DNA from: Azospirillum sp. TSA2s | Lineage (GTDB): Bacteria; Pseudomonadota; Alphaproteobacteria; Azospirillales; Azospirillaceae | Reading direction: 5' to 3' | DNA: 64,000 nucleotides | Assembly (NCBI RefSeq): GCF_004923315.1 | Contig: NZ_CP039650.1 | Location: 2,195,501-2,259,500, forward strand | In this document: positions 50,923 to 60,009 of the stretch, piece by piece | How the letters are laid out: the number at the start of each line of letters is the position of its first letter | How positions within the stretch are numbered: the stretch's first letter is position 1 | Made by a program: the position numbers and the translations under genes | Notes under the pieces: model-generated | The model's database searches: none | What the model saw: only the letters and a program-made list of their open reading frames with translations | Told to the model about the DNA's origin: nothing

Positions 50923-53019
50923 ATGAGGCATGCATATTTGATCGGCCTGCTGCTGCCCCTCGCGCTGGGTGCGGCGCCGTCCGCCATGGCGGCGAAGGAC
51001 AGTGCGGATACGGCCGGGGAGGCGGTCGGCAATCCGCCGGTGCTGACCAACTCCGAATCGCCCCGCGTCGGTTCGCTGCTGATGCGCCAGCCGCAGGCGA
51101 CCGCGCGTCCGCACGCCGGCCAGTCGCGCAATTACGACCTGTTCGTCTCCTTCACCGACGGCTACATCCGCAATCCGGCCCAGGGCCGTCCGGACGCGGT
51201 GCGGCTGCGCAGCTATCGCGGCACCAACGTCGACCCCGCCCATCCCTATGTCGCGCCGACCATCGAAGCGACGCCGGGCGACACCGTCCGCATCAAGCTG
51301 CACAACCAGTTGCCGGACGATCCGAACTGCGCCAATCAGGCTGCGGCGGACATCAACACGCCGCACTGCTTCAACGGCACCAACCTGCACAGCCACGGTG
51401 TCTGGGTCAGCCCGACCGGCAACAGCGACAACGTCCTGGTGTCGATCAATCCTGGCGTCGATTTCGAATATGAATACAACATCCCGGCCGACCATCCGGC
51501 CGGCACCTTCTGGTACCACCCGCACCGCCACGGCTCGACCGCCCTGCAGGTCGGCAGCGGCATGGCCGGCGCGCTGATCATCCGCGGCGACCGCCCGCCG
51601 ACCCCGGAGGCCAACGGCGACCTCGACACCCTGCTGAAGAGCCCCAGGGGCGTGCCGATGACCGAGCGGGTCCTGCTGTTCGAGCAGATCCCCTACGCCT
51701 GCACCAAGGACGGCCAGCTGAAGACCAAGTCCGACGGCTCGATCGACTGGAGCTGCGCGCCGGGCGAGGTGGGCGAGGTCGTGTCCTACCAGCAGTTCGG
51801 GCCGGGCACCTGGGAACAGTCCGGGCGCTTCACCACCGTCAACGGCCGCGTGCGACCGATGTTCGCCAATGCCAAGACCGGTCAGGCCGAACGCTGGCGC
51901 CTGATCCATGGCGGCGTCCGCTCTCCCATCACGGTGGAGTTCCGCAAGCTGGACGTCACCGACTTCCTCCAGCGGGAGAAGACCCTGTCGGCCGCCGACC
52001 AGGACCGCTTCGCCAAGGAACGCTGCACCGGACAGCCGGTGCCCTACATCCTGGCGGCCTCCGACGGCCTGACCATGGCAGAGGGGCAGGTGCGCACCAG
52101 CGTGCCGATGCAGCCGGGCTATCGTGACGACCTGCTGGTCAACTTCCCCGAACCCGGCATCTACTGCGTCGTCAACAAGCCGTCGGCGGCCAATTCCAGC
52201 CCGGACCAGACCGCCACCTCCACCGGCGTGCTCGGCTTCGTCCGGGTGAAGGGCGACCGCGTGGTCAAGGACCCGGTGAAGGAAACCATCCGCCAGTTGT
52301 CGGTCAACGCGACGAAATACGCGCCGTCGGTCGCCAAGGAGGTCATCGACGGCTTGACCGCCCGCTGCTTCGGCAAGACCATGGTCGACACCCCCTATTG
52401 CCCGCGCTTTGCCAAGTTCACCACCCACCGGCCGATCACCGAGCATGAGGTGATGAATCAGCCCAAGCAGGAACTGACCTTCTTCATCAACCTGCCGCCG
52501 GAAGGGGGCAAGCGCACCAATCCGCTGTTCCAGGTCGCCAACAGCTTCCAGGTGGTCGAGAACCCCGACGGCACCTATGGTCCGAAGGGCGCCGCCGCCT
52601 ACCAGCCGAGCGTGGTCAACCGGCCGGTGGTTCTGGGCACCGCCCAGCAGTGGGAGCTGGCCTCCTACTTCGTCAGCCATCCCTTCCACATCCACGTCAA
52701 TCCGTTCGAGATCATCTCGATCATCGGTCCCGACGGGCGTGACGTCAGCGAGTCCGGCTCGGGCGATCCCGACTATGCCGGCATGAAGGGGGTGTGGAAG
52801 GACACCATCTGGGTGAAGAGCGACAACAGCAGCGCGCTCACCACCGACCAGCCGCCGAAGGGCGTCTATAAGGTGACCGTCCGCACCCGCTACGAGCGCT
52901 TCATCGGCGAGTATGTGCTGCACTGCCACATCCTCGACCACGAGGACCAGGGCATGATGCAGAATGTCAGCATCGGCGTGCCCGACGGCCGCGGCGGCGT
53001 CGCCGGGGCGCATCACTGA
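50923..53019 (+). CDS. Multicopper oxidase, large secreted type
   Basis: 698 residues. Sec-type signal peptide (YLIGLLLPLALGAAPSAMA|AKD). Copper ligands: NLHSHGVWV, FWYHPHRHGS (trinuclear site), HPFHIHVNPFE, and the type-1 site LHCHILDHEDQGMM with the Met ligand. Unlike the oxidase at 25987 it has no Met-rich insert and no twin-arginine pair. The domain organisation resembles bacterial laccase/bilirubin-oxidase-like enzymes of 600-700 residues; the substrate is unknown. GAGGGAG lies 6 bases before the ATG. It begins 96 bp after the outer IS end; part of its upstream region is AT-rich. Confidence 0.93.
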   Translation: MRHAYLIGLLLPLALGAAPSAMAAKDSADTAGEAVGNPPVLTNSESPRVGSLLMRQPQATARPHAGQSRNYDLFVSFTDGYIRNPAQGRPDAVRLRSYRGTNVDPAHPYVAPTIEATPGDTVRIKLHNQLPDDPNCANQAAADINTPHCFNGTNLHSHGVWVSPTGNSDNVLVSINPGVDFEYEYNIPADHPAGTFWYHPHRHGSTALQVGSGMAGALIIRGDRPPTPEANGDLDTLLKSPRGVPMTERVLLFEQIPYACTKDGQLKTKSDGSIDWSCAPGEVGEVVSYQQFGPGTWEQSGRFTTVNGRVRPMFANAKTGQAERWRLIHGGVRSPITVEFRKLDVTDFLQREKTLSAADQDRFAKERCTGQPVPYILAASDGLTMAEGQVRTSVPMQPGYRDDLLVNFPEPGIYCVVNKPSAANSSPDQTATSTGVLGFVRVKGDRVVKDPVKETIRQLSVNATKYAPSVAKEVIDGLTARCFGKTMVDTPYCPRFAKFTTHRPITEHEVMNQPKQELTFFINLPPEGGKRTNPLFQVANSFQVVENPDGTYGPKGAAAYQPSVVNRPVVLGTAQQWELASYFVSHPFHIHVNPFEIISIIGPDGRDVSESGSGDPDYAGMKGVWKDTIWVKSDNSSALTTDQPPKGVYKVTVRTRYERFIGEYVLHCHILDHEDQGMMQNVSIGVPDGRGGVAGAHH

Positions 53020-53025
53020 CCGGTC

Positions 53026-53068
53026 GCGCACTCCCTCCTTCCGTCAAGCCGGGGGACGGGGAGTGCGC
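53026..53068 (+). terminator. Possible terminator after the multicopper oxidase
   Basis: GCGCACTCCC pairs with GGGGAGTGCGC around an internal CCGTC/GGAC stem. There is no clear T-run, so it is only a probable transcription-end hairpin. Confidence 0.45.
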
Positions 53069-53159
53069 TCCGCCCGTTGCTGCGATCCGTCGCTGCCTCC
53101 AACCATTGAAAAAGGCCCCTGTTTGCGTCTACGGTCGCGCGTCCCCTTGGAGTGAGTGC

Positions 53160-54605
53160 ATGCGCGATATCACCCCCGTCACGGTCGCACGCGGCGACGG
53201 CATCGGCCCAGAGATCACGGACGCGGTGCTATATGTGATGAACGCGGCCGGCGCGCGGCTGAAGGTGGAAGAGGTTCCGGCAGGCGAGGCCGTCTACAAG
53301 CGGGGCCATCCCGGCGGGCTGGACGCCGCCGGCTGGGGGTCGATCCGCCGCACGCGGGTCTTCCTGAAGGGGCCGATCACCATGCCCCAGGGATATGGCA
53401 ACAAGTCGCTGAACGTGGTCGCCCGCACAACGCTCGGCCTGTTCGCCAATGTCCGTCCCTGCGTGTCCTACCACCCCTATGTGCGGACCCGGCACCCGCG
53501 CATGGACGTGGTCATCATCCGCGAGAACGAGGAAGACCTCTACGCCGGCATCGAGCATCGCCAGACCGACGACGTGATCCAGTCGGTCAAGCTGATCTCG
53601 CGGCCGGGGTCGGAGCGAATCGTCCGCTACGCCTTCGACTTCGCCCGCTCCAACCACCGGCAAAAGGTGACGGCCTTCGTCAAGGACAACGTCATGAAAA
53701 TGACGGACGGGCTGTTCCTGAAAATCTTCTACGAGATCGCGGCCGACTATCCGGAGATCAAGGCCGACCACATGATCGTCGACATCGGCGCCGCCCGTCT
53801 GGCCGACCAGCCGGAGCGCTTCGACGTCATCGTCACCCTGAACCTCTATGGCGACATCGTTTCCGACATCGCCGCCCAGTTGACCGGCTCGGTCGGGCTG
53901 GCCGGTTCCGCCAACATCGGCGAGACCTGCGCCATGTTCGAGGCGATCCACGGCTCCGCCCCGATGATCGCCGGGCAGGGCATCGCCAACCCGTCGGGCC
54001 TGCTGATGGCCGCGGTGATGATGCTGGTCCATATCGGCCAGGGCGACATCGCCGCGCGCATTCACAATGCCTGGCTCAAGACCATCGAGGACGGCATCCA
54101 CACCGCCGACATCTACGCCCGCGGGCTGGGCCGGGTGCGCGCCGGCACCGCCGCCTTCGCCGAGGCGGTGGTGGAGCGGCTGGGCCAGACCCCGGTCACC
54201 ATGCCGCCGGTCGGCTATTCGACCGCGCGTCCTGCCTATGACGGCATCAACCGGCTGGCCCCGCGCGTGCGCGCGCTGAAGGAACTGGTCGGCGTCGACG
54301 TCTTCCTGCAATGGTCCGGCGGGCTGCCCGACGATCTGGCGGAGCTGGTGCTGCCGCTGTCGACCGACGCGCTGAAGCTGACCAGCATCTCCAACCGCTC
54401 GCAGCGGGTTTGGCCGGACGGCAACGCCGACGTCTTCTGCACCGACCATTGGCGCTGCCGCTTCCTGTCGCAGCACGGCCCGGTGCAGCATGGCGCCATC
54501 GTGGAACTGCTTGGCCGCTTGGCGGAAGCGGGGATCGACTTCACCCAGACCGAGAATCTCAGCAATTTCGACGGCAAGGCCGGCTTCTCCTCGCCCGGTC
54601 AGTGA
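53160..54605 (+). CDS. Isocitrate dehydrogenase, Thermus/Rickettsia type with C-terminal extension
   Basis: 481 residues from the ATG at 53160 (GGAG 7 bases upstream). The beta-decarboxylating dehydrogenase core shows GDGIGPEITDAV, VVIIRENEEDLYAGIEHRQTDD (substrate site), KDNVMKMTDGLF (catalytic Lys), NLYGDIVSDIAAQLTGSVGL and FEAIHGSAP. About 140 residues follow the core (LQWSGGLPDDLAELVLPL ... CTDHWRCRF). That extension marks the Thermus/Rickettsia-type IDH. The window also encodes a classical NADP-IDH (58675), so this one may serve another condition or cofactor. Homoisocitrate/tartrate activity cannot be excluded. Confidence 0.88.
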   Translation: MRDITPVTVARGDGIGPEITDAVLYVMNAAGARLKVEEVPAGEAVYKRGHPGGLDAAGWGSIRRTRVFLKGPITMPQGYGNKSLNVVARTTLGLFANVRPCVSYHPYVRTRHPRMDVVIIRENEEDLYAGIEHRQTDDVIQSVKLISRPGSERIVRYAFDFARSNHRQKVTAFVKDNVMKMTDGLFLKIFYEIAADYPEIKADHMIVDIGAARLADQPERFDVIVTLNLYGDIVSDIAAQLTGSVGLAGSANIGETCAMFEAIHGSAPMIAGQGIANPSGLLMAAVMMLVHIGQGDIAARIHNAWLKTIEDGIHTADIYARGLGRVRAGTAAFAEAVVERLGQTPVTMPPVGYSTARPAYDGINRLAPRVRALKELVGVDVFLQWSGGLPDDLAELVLPLSTDALKLTSISNRSQRVWPDGNADVFCTDHWRCRFLSQHGPVQHGAIVELLGRLAEAGIDFTQTENLSNFDGKAGFSSPGQ

Positions 54606-54647
54606 TCCCATGGCCGCAGCGGGAATAAACCGGCAGGGCAGGGCGTC

Positions 54648-55199
54648 ATGACAGGTGACGACGCCATGCCCGGACCCGACATGACCCCGCCAGACATCGA
54701 CGACCGCGCCATCGCCGCGCATGTGCCGCGGCTCCGGCGCTATGCGACCGCCCTGGTGGGCAACCGGTTCGACGCCGACGACCTCGTGCAGGACTGCGTG
54801 GAGAAGGCGCTGGCCAACCGCCATGCCTTGCGTGACCCGTCGAAGCTCGGCGGCTGGCTGATGACGATCCTGCACAACCTGCACATCTCCGGCCAGCGCG
54901 GCCGGCGCCGGCGCGGCGCGGAGGTGCCGGTGGAGGATCTCGCCGACGATCTGGCGCTGAGCGCCCCGCCGGCCGACCGCGGGGCGGTGCGCGACTTCGT
55001 CCGCGCCTTCGCCCAGCTGTCCGACGAGCACCGCACCATCCTGCTGCTGACGGGAATGGAGGGGTTGTCCTACCGCGAGGTGGCGGAGGTTCTGGAACTG
55101 CCGATCGGGACGGTGATGTCGCGGCTGGCCCGGGCGCGCGAAAAATTGAGGGTCCTGCTGGACGGTGGAACCCAGCAGGTCGTCAGGAGGATCAAGTGA
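54648..55199 (+). CDS. ECF-type RNA polymerase sigma factor
   Basis: 183 residues; an ATG at 54666 is an alternative start. Sigma region 2 is DADDLVQDCVEKALANRH; region 4 has the HTH GLSYREVAEVLELPIGTVMSRLARAREKL. No region 3, as in ECF factors. The TGA stop overlaps the anti-sigma ATG (translational coupling). Probably auto-regulated; no -35 AAC-type promoter was identified with certainty upstream. Confidence 0.93.
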   Translation: MTGDDAMPGPDMTPPDIDDRAIAAHVPRLRRYATALVGNRFDADDLVQDCVEKALANRHALRDPSKLGGWLMTILHNLHISGQRGRRRRGAEVPVEDLADDLALSAPPADRGAVRDFVRAFAQLSDEHRTILLLTGMEGLSYREVAEVLELPIGTVMSRLARAREKLRVLLDGGTQQVVRRIK

Positions 55200-55999
55200 T
55201 GAGCGGCACCAGCAATCCCGTGACCGAGGCCGAGCTTCATGCCTGGCTGGACGGAGAGTTGCCGGAGGAACGGCTGGCCGACGTCGAGCGCCACCTTGCC
55301 GACAATCCCGAGATCGCCCAGCGCTTCGAACGCTACCGTGCCCAGCGCTCGCTGCTGGGCCAGAGCTTCGGCCCGCTGATCGACCAGCCGCTGCCCGACC
55401 GCCTGACCCCGCCCTTCACCGCGCGCGACCATGCCGCTCCGGTCCCGCAACGCCGGGGCAGGGGATTTTGGTGGGGCACGGCGATCGCTGCCTCCCTCCT
55501 GATGTTCGTCGCCGGCGGCGCCGGCGGCTGGCTGCTGCGCGACCGCGTCGGCTGGCGGGCCGAGCCGTTGACCGCCGCCTTCATCGCCGATGCCGTCGCC
55601 GCCCATCGCGTCTTCTCCGTCGAAGTCCGCCATCCGGTCGAGATTGGTGTCGACGAGGAGGCCCATCTGGTGAACTGGCTGTCCAAGCGGCTGGGCAAGA
55701 ACATGCGTTGCCCAAAAGTCACAAGAGGGGGCTACCAGCTGATCGGCGGGCGGCTTTTGGCCGATTCCGCTGGACCTGTGGCAATGTACATGTACGAGGA
55801 TGCGGCCGGGCGTCGCATTACGTTGTATATCCGCCCCTCTCCCAATACCTCCGGTTCAGCGTTCCGCTTCGCCCAGGATGGCGGTGTGCGCGCTTTGTAT
55901 TGGCAGGACAATGGGTTGGCTCTGGCCGTCGCCGGAGAAGCCGATCGGGATACCCTGTCCGGCGTCGCCGAAGAGGTCTATGGCGCGCTGAACTCGTAA
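55199..55999 (+). CDS. Membrane anti-sigma factor
   Basis: 266 residues. AGGAGG lies 8 bases before the ATG, which overlaps the sigma-factor stop. The cytoplasmic N-terminus (TEAELHAWLDGELPEERLADVERHLADNPE) is an anti-sigma domain of the RsiW/FecR-like 'zf-HC2-lookalike' type with no zinc-binding HxxxCxxC. A single TM (WWGTAIAASLLMFVAGGAGGWLL) leads to a periplasmic domain (LSKRLGKNMRCPKV...GGYQLIGGRLLADSAG). Expected to hold the cognate sigma factor until an envelope or redox signal releases it. Confidence 0.9.
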   Translation: MSGTSNPVTEAELHAWLDGELPEERLADVERHLADNPEIAQRFERYRAQRSLLGQSFGPLIDQPLPDRLTPPFTARDHAAPVPQRRGRGFWWGTAIAASLLMFVAGGAGGWLLRDRVGWRAEPLTAAFIADAVAAHRVFSVEVRHPVEIGVDEEAHLVNWLSKRLGKNMRCPKVTRGGYQLIGGRLLADSAGPVAMYMYEDAAGRRITLYIRPSPNTSGSAFRFAQDGGVRALYWQDNGLALAVAGEADRDTLSGVAEEVYGALNS

Positions 56000-56173
56000 G
56001 TCTGCCCACGGACTTATCAACAGGAATGTTGCCGCGCCCCCCTATCGTCTGCGGCCGTCATCTGGTAGCTTCTTCACCGGCTGGCACAAAATGTTGCGGC
56101 TTATGGAAAACGGCACTAGACCGTGACCTGTTTGCCACAGCATAACCGGACACCGGATCGGGAGTACTCGGGG

Positions 56174-56542
56174 ATGAGTTGGACGGACGAGCGGATTCAA
56201 CAGCTCAAGGATCTCTGGTCCCAGGGGTTGAGCGCGAGCGAGATCGCCGACATTCTGGGAGACATCACCCGCAACGCGGTCATCGGCAAGGCCCATCGCC
56301 TGGGCTTGTCGGGCCGGCCGTCGCCCATCAAGAAGAAGCCGACGCGCGGCGCCACCATCCTTGCTCTGACGGAGCGGATGTGCAAATGGCCGGTCGGCGA
56401 TCCGAAGCACCAGGATTTCCATTTTTGCGGCAAGAACGCCTTGCCCGGCATGCCTTATTGCGCGGAACACGCCGCGTTGGCCTACCAGCCCGCCTCTGGC
56501 GGCAAGAAGCGTGAGGAAGACCGGAACGTCGGCGCCGCCTGA
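56174..56542 (+). CDS. gcrA: GcrA cell-cycle regulator
   Basis: 122 residues. The HTH start MSWTDERIQQLKDLWSQGLSASEIADILGD and TRNAVIGKAHRLGLSGRPSP are near-invariant in alphaproteobacterial GcrA. The C-terminal domain has a small zinc-like cluster (CKWPVGDPKHQDFHFCG... MPYCAEH). GcrA binds sigma-70 and activates promoters carrying CcrM-methylated GANTC sites, controlling cell division genes. It is shorter than the Caulobacter protein. A strong terminator follows. Confidence 0.96.
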   Translation: MSWTDERIQQLKDLWSQGLSASEIADILGDITRNAVIGKAHRLGLSGRPSPIKKKPTRGATILALTERMCKWPVGDPKHQDFHFCGKNALPGMPYCAEHAALAYQPASGGKKREEDRNVGAA

Positions 56543-56560
56543 CCGGTCGACAAGCCATTC

Positions 56561-56598
56561 AAAAAAGCCCGCTCTCGGGGGAGAGGCGGGCTTTTTTG
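56561..56598 (+). terminator. Intrinsic terminator of gcrA (bidirectional)
   Basis: AAAAAAGCCCGC-TCTC / GAGAG-GCGGGCTTTTTT with a GGGG loop; A- and T-runs on both sides make it work for the opposing nfeD gene too. Confidence 0.92.
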
Positions 56599-56635
56599 TT
56601 GGCAACATCCCGCGATCGGCCGCGCTGGGAAGGCC

Positions 56636-57079
56636 TTACCGTCCCTCTGCCGCATCGCGAAGCACCAGCACCATCCCCTTGTGTCCGGCGATCAGCATCG
56701 CCGCACCTGCCGGCCGATCGGGACCCTCGACCGACCACAAGGTATCGCCGACGAACACCCGTCCATGTCCATTGACGATCGGCTCGCTCAGCGTCACCGC
56801 GCGTCCGACCAGCTGCCCGGCGCGGTCATTGATCCGCTCCGCATTGCCCTCCACCGATGCGTTGCGGCGACGGGCAAGGATGATGGCGACCGAGACCGCC
56901 GCGCCTGCGGCGACGGTGAAGAATCCGGCCTCGTTGACCAGTCCCCAGTCGTGCCACAGCGCCGTCACCAGCCCGGTCAGCAGCGCCGCCCCACCGAACC
57001 AAACCAGGAAAATACCGGGGATCACCAGTTCCGCCGCGATCAGCACGGCACCCAGCGCTCCCCACAACAAAGGCGACAT
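56636..57079 (-). CDS. NfeD family membrane protein
   Basis: 147 residues from the ATG at 57079. Two or three TM helices (LLWGALGAVLIAAELVIPGIFLVWF; AALLTGLVTALW; FFTVAAGAAVSVAIIL) are followed by the C-terminal OB-fold (GQLVGRAVTLSEPIVNGHGRVFVGDTLWSVEG), the NfeD1b short form without protease domain. It is 4 bp downstream of the SPFH gene, the conserved stomatin-NfeD operon. It probably modulates SPFH complexes in the inner membrane. Confidence 0.94.
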   Translation of the reverse strand: MSPLLWGALGAVLIAAELVIPGIFLVWFGGAALLTGLVTALWHDWGLVNEAGFFTVAAGAAVSVAIILARRRNASVEGNAERINDRAGQLVGRAVTLSEPIVNGHGRVFVGDTLWSVEGPDRPAGAAMLIAGHKGMVLVLRDAAEGR

Positions 57080-57083
57080 TCGC

Positions 57084-58040
57084 TCACTCCCCGTCCGACG
57101 CGGTCGTGGTGGGCGGCACCGACCAGGGATTGCGCGGAGCGGGTGAGGGCGAGGAGGGCGGCCGGGGCGGGGTGGCATCGCGCACCAGATCGCCCAACCC
57201 CGCCAGCGCGCCGGCGACGCCAGCCAGTTCCACCGGCAGGATCATGGTCTTCTGGTTGGGGGACGCGGCAAAGGCCTTCAAGGCCTCCATGTATTTCTGG
57301 CCGAGGAAATAGCCCAGCGTCTGGTTCGACCCTTGGGCCACCGCCTCCGACACCAGACGGGTGGCCTTGGCCTCCGCCTCCGCCAGGCGCTCGCGTGCTT
57401 CGGCCTCCAGCTTGGCGGCTTCCAGCTTGCCCTGGGCGATGCGGATCTGGCTTTCCTTCTCGGCGTCGGCCTCCAGGATCTGGGCGCGGCGGAGGCGCTC
57501 GGCCTTCAACTGCCGGCCCATCGCCTGGACGATGTCTTCGGGCGGGGTGATGTCGCGCAGCTCGATGCGGGTCACCCGCACGCCCCAGGAGGCCGTGGCC
57601 TCGTCCACCGCGCGCAGCAGGCTGGCGTTGATCGCCTCGCGCTGGCTCAGCAGCTCGTCCAGGTCCATGGAGCCCATCACCGTGCGGATGGTGGTCATCG
57701 CCAGTGTCTGGGTCGCCCGCTGCAGGTCGTTGACCTCATAGGTCGACTTCATCGGGTCCATCACCTGGAAATACAGGACGCCGTCGGCGGTCACCGCGGC
57801 ATTGTCCTTGGTGATGACGCTCTGCGACGGCACATCCACCACCGTCTCGCGCATGTCCACCTTGGCCCGCACAGAACTGATGATCGGAAAGATCACGTTG
57901 AAGCCGGGATGCAGCGTTTCCTGATAACGGCCCAACCGCTCGACGATGAAGTTGAAGCCCTGGGGGACGATGCGGACGCTGGTGATCGCCAGGATGACGA
58001 CCAGCACGAACGCTGCGATAACCAGAATTCCGAGTTCCAT
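57084..58040 (-). CDS. SPFH/Band 7 protein (paraslipin/QmcA-type)
   Basis: 318 residues. One N-terminal TM (LGILVIAAFVLVVILAITSVRIVP), then the Band 7 core with QGFNFIVERLGRYQETLHPG, RETVVDVPSQSVITKDNAAVTADGV and RTVMGSMDLDELLSQREAIN. A long coiled coil (RLRRAQILEADAEKESQIRIAQGKLEAAKLEAEARE) and a Pro-rich tail follow. It forms large membrane-associated oligomers involved in microdomain organisation and FtsH-type quality control. Co-transcribed with NfeD downstream. Confidence 0.95.
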   Translation of the reverse strand: MELGILVIAAFVLVVILAITSVRIVPQGFNFIVERLGRYQETLHPGFNVIFPIISSVRAKVDMRETVVDVPSQSVITKDNAAVTADGVLYFQVMDPMKSTYEVNDLQRATQTLAMTTIRTVMGSMDLDELLSQREAINASLLRAVDEATASWGVRVTRIELRDITPPEDIVQAMGRQLKAERLRRAQILEADAEKESQIRIAQGKLEAAKLEAEARERLAEAEAKATRLVSEAVAQGSNQTLGYFLGQKYMEALKAFAASPNQKTMILPVELAGVAGALAGLGDLVRDATPPRPPSSPSPAPRNPWSVPPTTTASDGE

Positions 58041-58145
58041 CGATGGCCGCTCCTGACATGGGCGGACGCCGCGCCGGGCGTCCTCTGCCCATCATGAGGC
58101 AATTCGCGGAGGCTGCAAATCCCGCCTCCGCCGCGATGATCCGTC

Positions 58146-58526
58146 TCAATAATCCTGGGTGTCGTGCTTCAGCCGGACCAGTTCGCCATTCAGCAGCGAC
58201 AGCATCAGCTGCACGACCATCTCGTGGACGATCACCGTATGGTGGTTGCCGGTCTCCTGCATCGCCTTGCGCAGCGCATCGCGCACGGCCAGCACGCCAG
58301 TGACGTCGATCAGCACATCCAACTGCTCGCCCAACTGCGCCAGCTCGTGGAAATTGGTGGTGGTCTTCACGCCGCGATGGTGCGCAAGCCGCATACCCGG
58401 CGCCTCGGGATCGAGGTCCGCCACACCCAGCAACTCGACGAAGGGGGCGGCCAGCAACTTGCGCAGCAGCGGCGTTCCGGTCTCGCCGGCGCCCACGACG
58501 GCGACACGGAACAGATTGTTGGGCAT
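58146..58526 (-). CDS. Small Rossmann-fold NAD(P)-binding protein
   Basis: 126 residues from an ATG with AAAGGA 9 bases upstream. The Rossmann start (FRVAVVGAGETGTPLLRKLLAAPFVELLGVADLDPEAPGMRLA) resembles the NAD domain of aspartate/homoserine dehydrogenases or dihydrodipicolinate reductase. The chain ends soon after EMVVQLMLSLLNGELVRL, with no catalytic domain. It may be a regulatory or redox-sensing binding protein. It is preceded on the minus strand by the icd terminator, so it has its own promoter. Function unknown. Confidence 0.75.
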   Translation of the reverse strand: MPNNLFRVAVVGAGETGTPLLRKLLAAPFVELLGVADLDPEAPGMRLAHHRGVKTTTNFHELAQLGEQLDVLIDVTGVLAVRDALRKAMQETGNHHTVIVHEMVVQLMLSLLNGELVRLKHDTQDY

Positions 58527-58556
58527 CGGGTTCGGTCCTTTCACGAATCGGGCAAG

Positions 58557-58584
58557 AAAAAAGCGGGGAGCCGAAACTCCCCGC
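58557..58584 (-). terminator. Intrinsic terminator of icd
   Basis: Reading the minus strand: GCGGGGAG stem, TTTCGG loop, CTCCCCGC stem and six T residues (plus-strand A-run at 58557-58562). Confidence 0.9.
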
Positions 58585-58674
58585 CCGAACCCTAGCTGAG
58601 CCGCCGTCCGGTTTGACCCGGACGCGGCGTCGCACCCTGTGAAGTATAAGCGCTGGACAGAGACGGCGCCGGCC

Positions 58675-59898
58675 TTACGACCAGGCGGCCATCTTCTTTT
58701 CCAGGTTGTCCGACAGCTTGTCCAGGAACTGCTTGGTGGTCAGCCACGGCTGCTGCGGGCCGATCAGGATGGCGAGATCCTTGGTCATGAAGCCGGACTC
58801 GACGGTCTCGACGCAGACGCGCTCCAGCGTCTGGGCAAACTTGATCACGTCCGGGGTGTTGTCGAACTTGCCGCGGTAGGCCAGACCCTGGGTCCAGGCA
58901 TAGATCGAGGCGATCGGGTTGGTCGAGGTCTCCTTGCCCTTCTGGTGCTCGCGATAGTGGCGGGTCACCGTACCGTGGGCGGCCTCGGCCTCGACGGTCT
59001 TGCCGTCCGGCGTGACCAGGACCGAGGTCATCAGGCCGAGCGAGCCGAAGCCCTGCGCCACGACGTCCGACTCAACGTCGCCGTCGTAGTTCTTGCAGGC
59101 CCACACGAAGCCGCCTTCCCACTTCAGGGCCGAGGCGACCATGTCGTCGATCAGGCGGTGTTCGTAGACCAGGCCCTTGGCCTTGAACTGGTCAGCGTAG
59201 GTCTCGTCGAAGACCTTCTGGAAGATGTCCTTGAAGCGGCCGTCATAGGCCTTCAGGATCGTGTTCTTCGTCGACAGATAGACCGAGTAGCCGCGCTCCA
59301 GGCCGTACATGAAGCTGGAGTGGGCGAAGCCCTCGATCGAATCGTCGAGGTTGTACATGCCCATTGCCACGCCGGCGCTCGGGTAATCGAACACCTCGTG
59401 CTCGATCTGCTGGCTGCCGTCGGCCGCTTCCCACTTGATCGTCATCTTGCCCGGGCCGGGAATGACGAAGTCGGTGGCCTTGTACTGGTCGCCGAAGGCG
59501 TGACGGCCGATGATGATCGGCTTGGTCCAGCCTGGGACGTAGCGCGGAACGTTGGAGCAGACGATCGGCTCGCGGAAGACGGTGCCGCCCAGGATGTTGC
59601 GGATCGTGCCGTTCGGCGACTTCCACATCTTCTTGAGGTTGAACTCCTTCACCCGAGCTTCATCCGGGGTGATGGTCGCGCACTTCACGCCGACGCCATA
59701 CTGCTTGATGGCGTTCGCGGACTCGACGGTGACCTTGTCGTCGGTCTTGTCGCGGTTCTCGATGCCGAGGTCGTAGTACTTCAGGTCGATGTCGAGGTAG
59801 GGCAGGATCAGCTTGTCTTTGATGAACTGCCAGATGATGCGCGTCATCTCGTCGCCGTCGAGTTCGACGACCGGATTGGCTACCTTGATCTTGGTCAT
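58675..59898 (-). CDS. icd: NADP-dependent isocitrate dehydrogenase (homodimeric, eukaryotic-like)
   Basis: 407 residues from the ATG at 59898. TCA-cycle decarboxylation of isocitrate to 2-oxoglutarate. Motifs: VVELDGDEMTRIIW, YDLGIENRDKTDDKVT, KSPNGTIRNILGGTVFREPI (substrate Ser/Asn/Arg), NYDGDVESDVVAQGFGSLGLMTS (metal Asp), and EAAHGTVTRHYREHQ (NADP His). It belongs to the subgroup II IDH found in eukaryotes and many alphaproteobacteria. A strong terminator follows. A different-type IDH is at 53160. Confidence 0.97.
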   Translation of the reverse strand: MTKIKVANPVVELDGDEMTRIIWQFIKDKLILPYLDIDLKYYDLGIENRDKTDDKVTVESANAIKQYGVGVKCATITPDEARVKEFNLKKMWKSPNGTIRNILGGTVFREPIVCSNVPRYVPGWTKPIIIGRHAFGDQYKATDFVIPGPGKMTIKWEAADGSQQIEHEVFDYPSAGVAMGMYNLDDSIEGFAHSSFMYGLERGYSVYLSTKNTILKAYDGRFKDIFQKVFDETYADQFKAKGLVYEHRLIDDMVASALKWEGGFVWACKNYDGDVESDVVAQGFGSLGLMTSVLVTPDGKTVEAEAAHGTVTRHYREHQKGKETSTNPIASIYAWTQGLAYRGKFDNTPDVIKFAQTLERVCVETVESGFMTKDLAILIGPQQPWLTTKQFLDKLSDNLEKKMAAWS

Positions 59899-59977
59899 GG
59901 GTGCGAGATCTCCCCGAACGGGTAAGGGCGTTGTCATTCCTTGGGAGCCGGGCGCGTCGTCCAGCGGGCGCTTGTTG

Positions 59978-60009
59978 CCGGGGAGCATGCCGCTTGGGTG
60001 GCTCCCCGG
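59978..60009 (-). other. Hairpin in the icd leader region
   Basis: Perfect 9-bp stem CCGGGGAGC / GCTCCCCGG with a 14-base loop, about 80-111 bp upstream of the icd ATG. The wider gap 59899-60223 (325 bp) holds a TATATA-like sequence near 60036-60042 on the icd side but no other gene. Confidence 0.45.
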
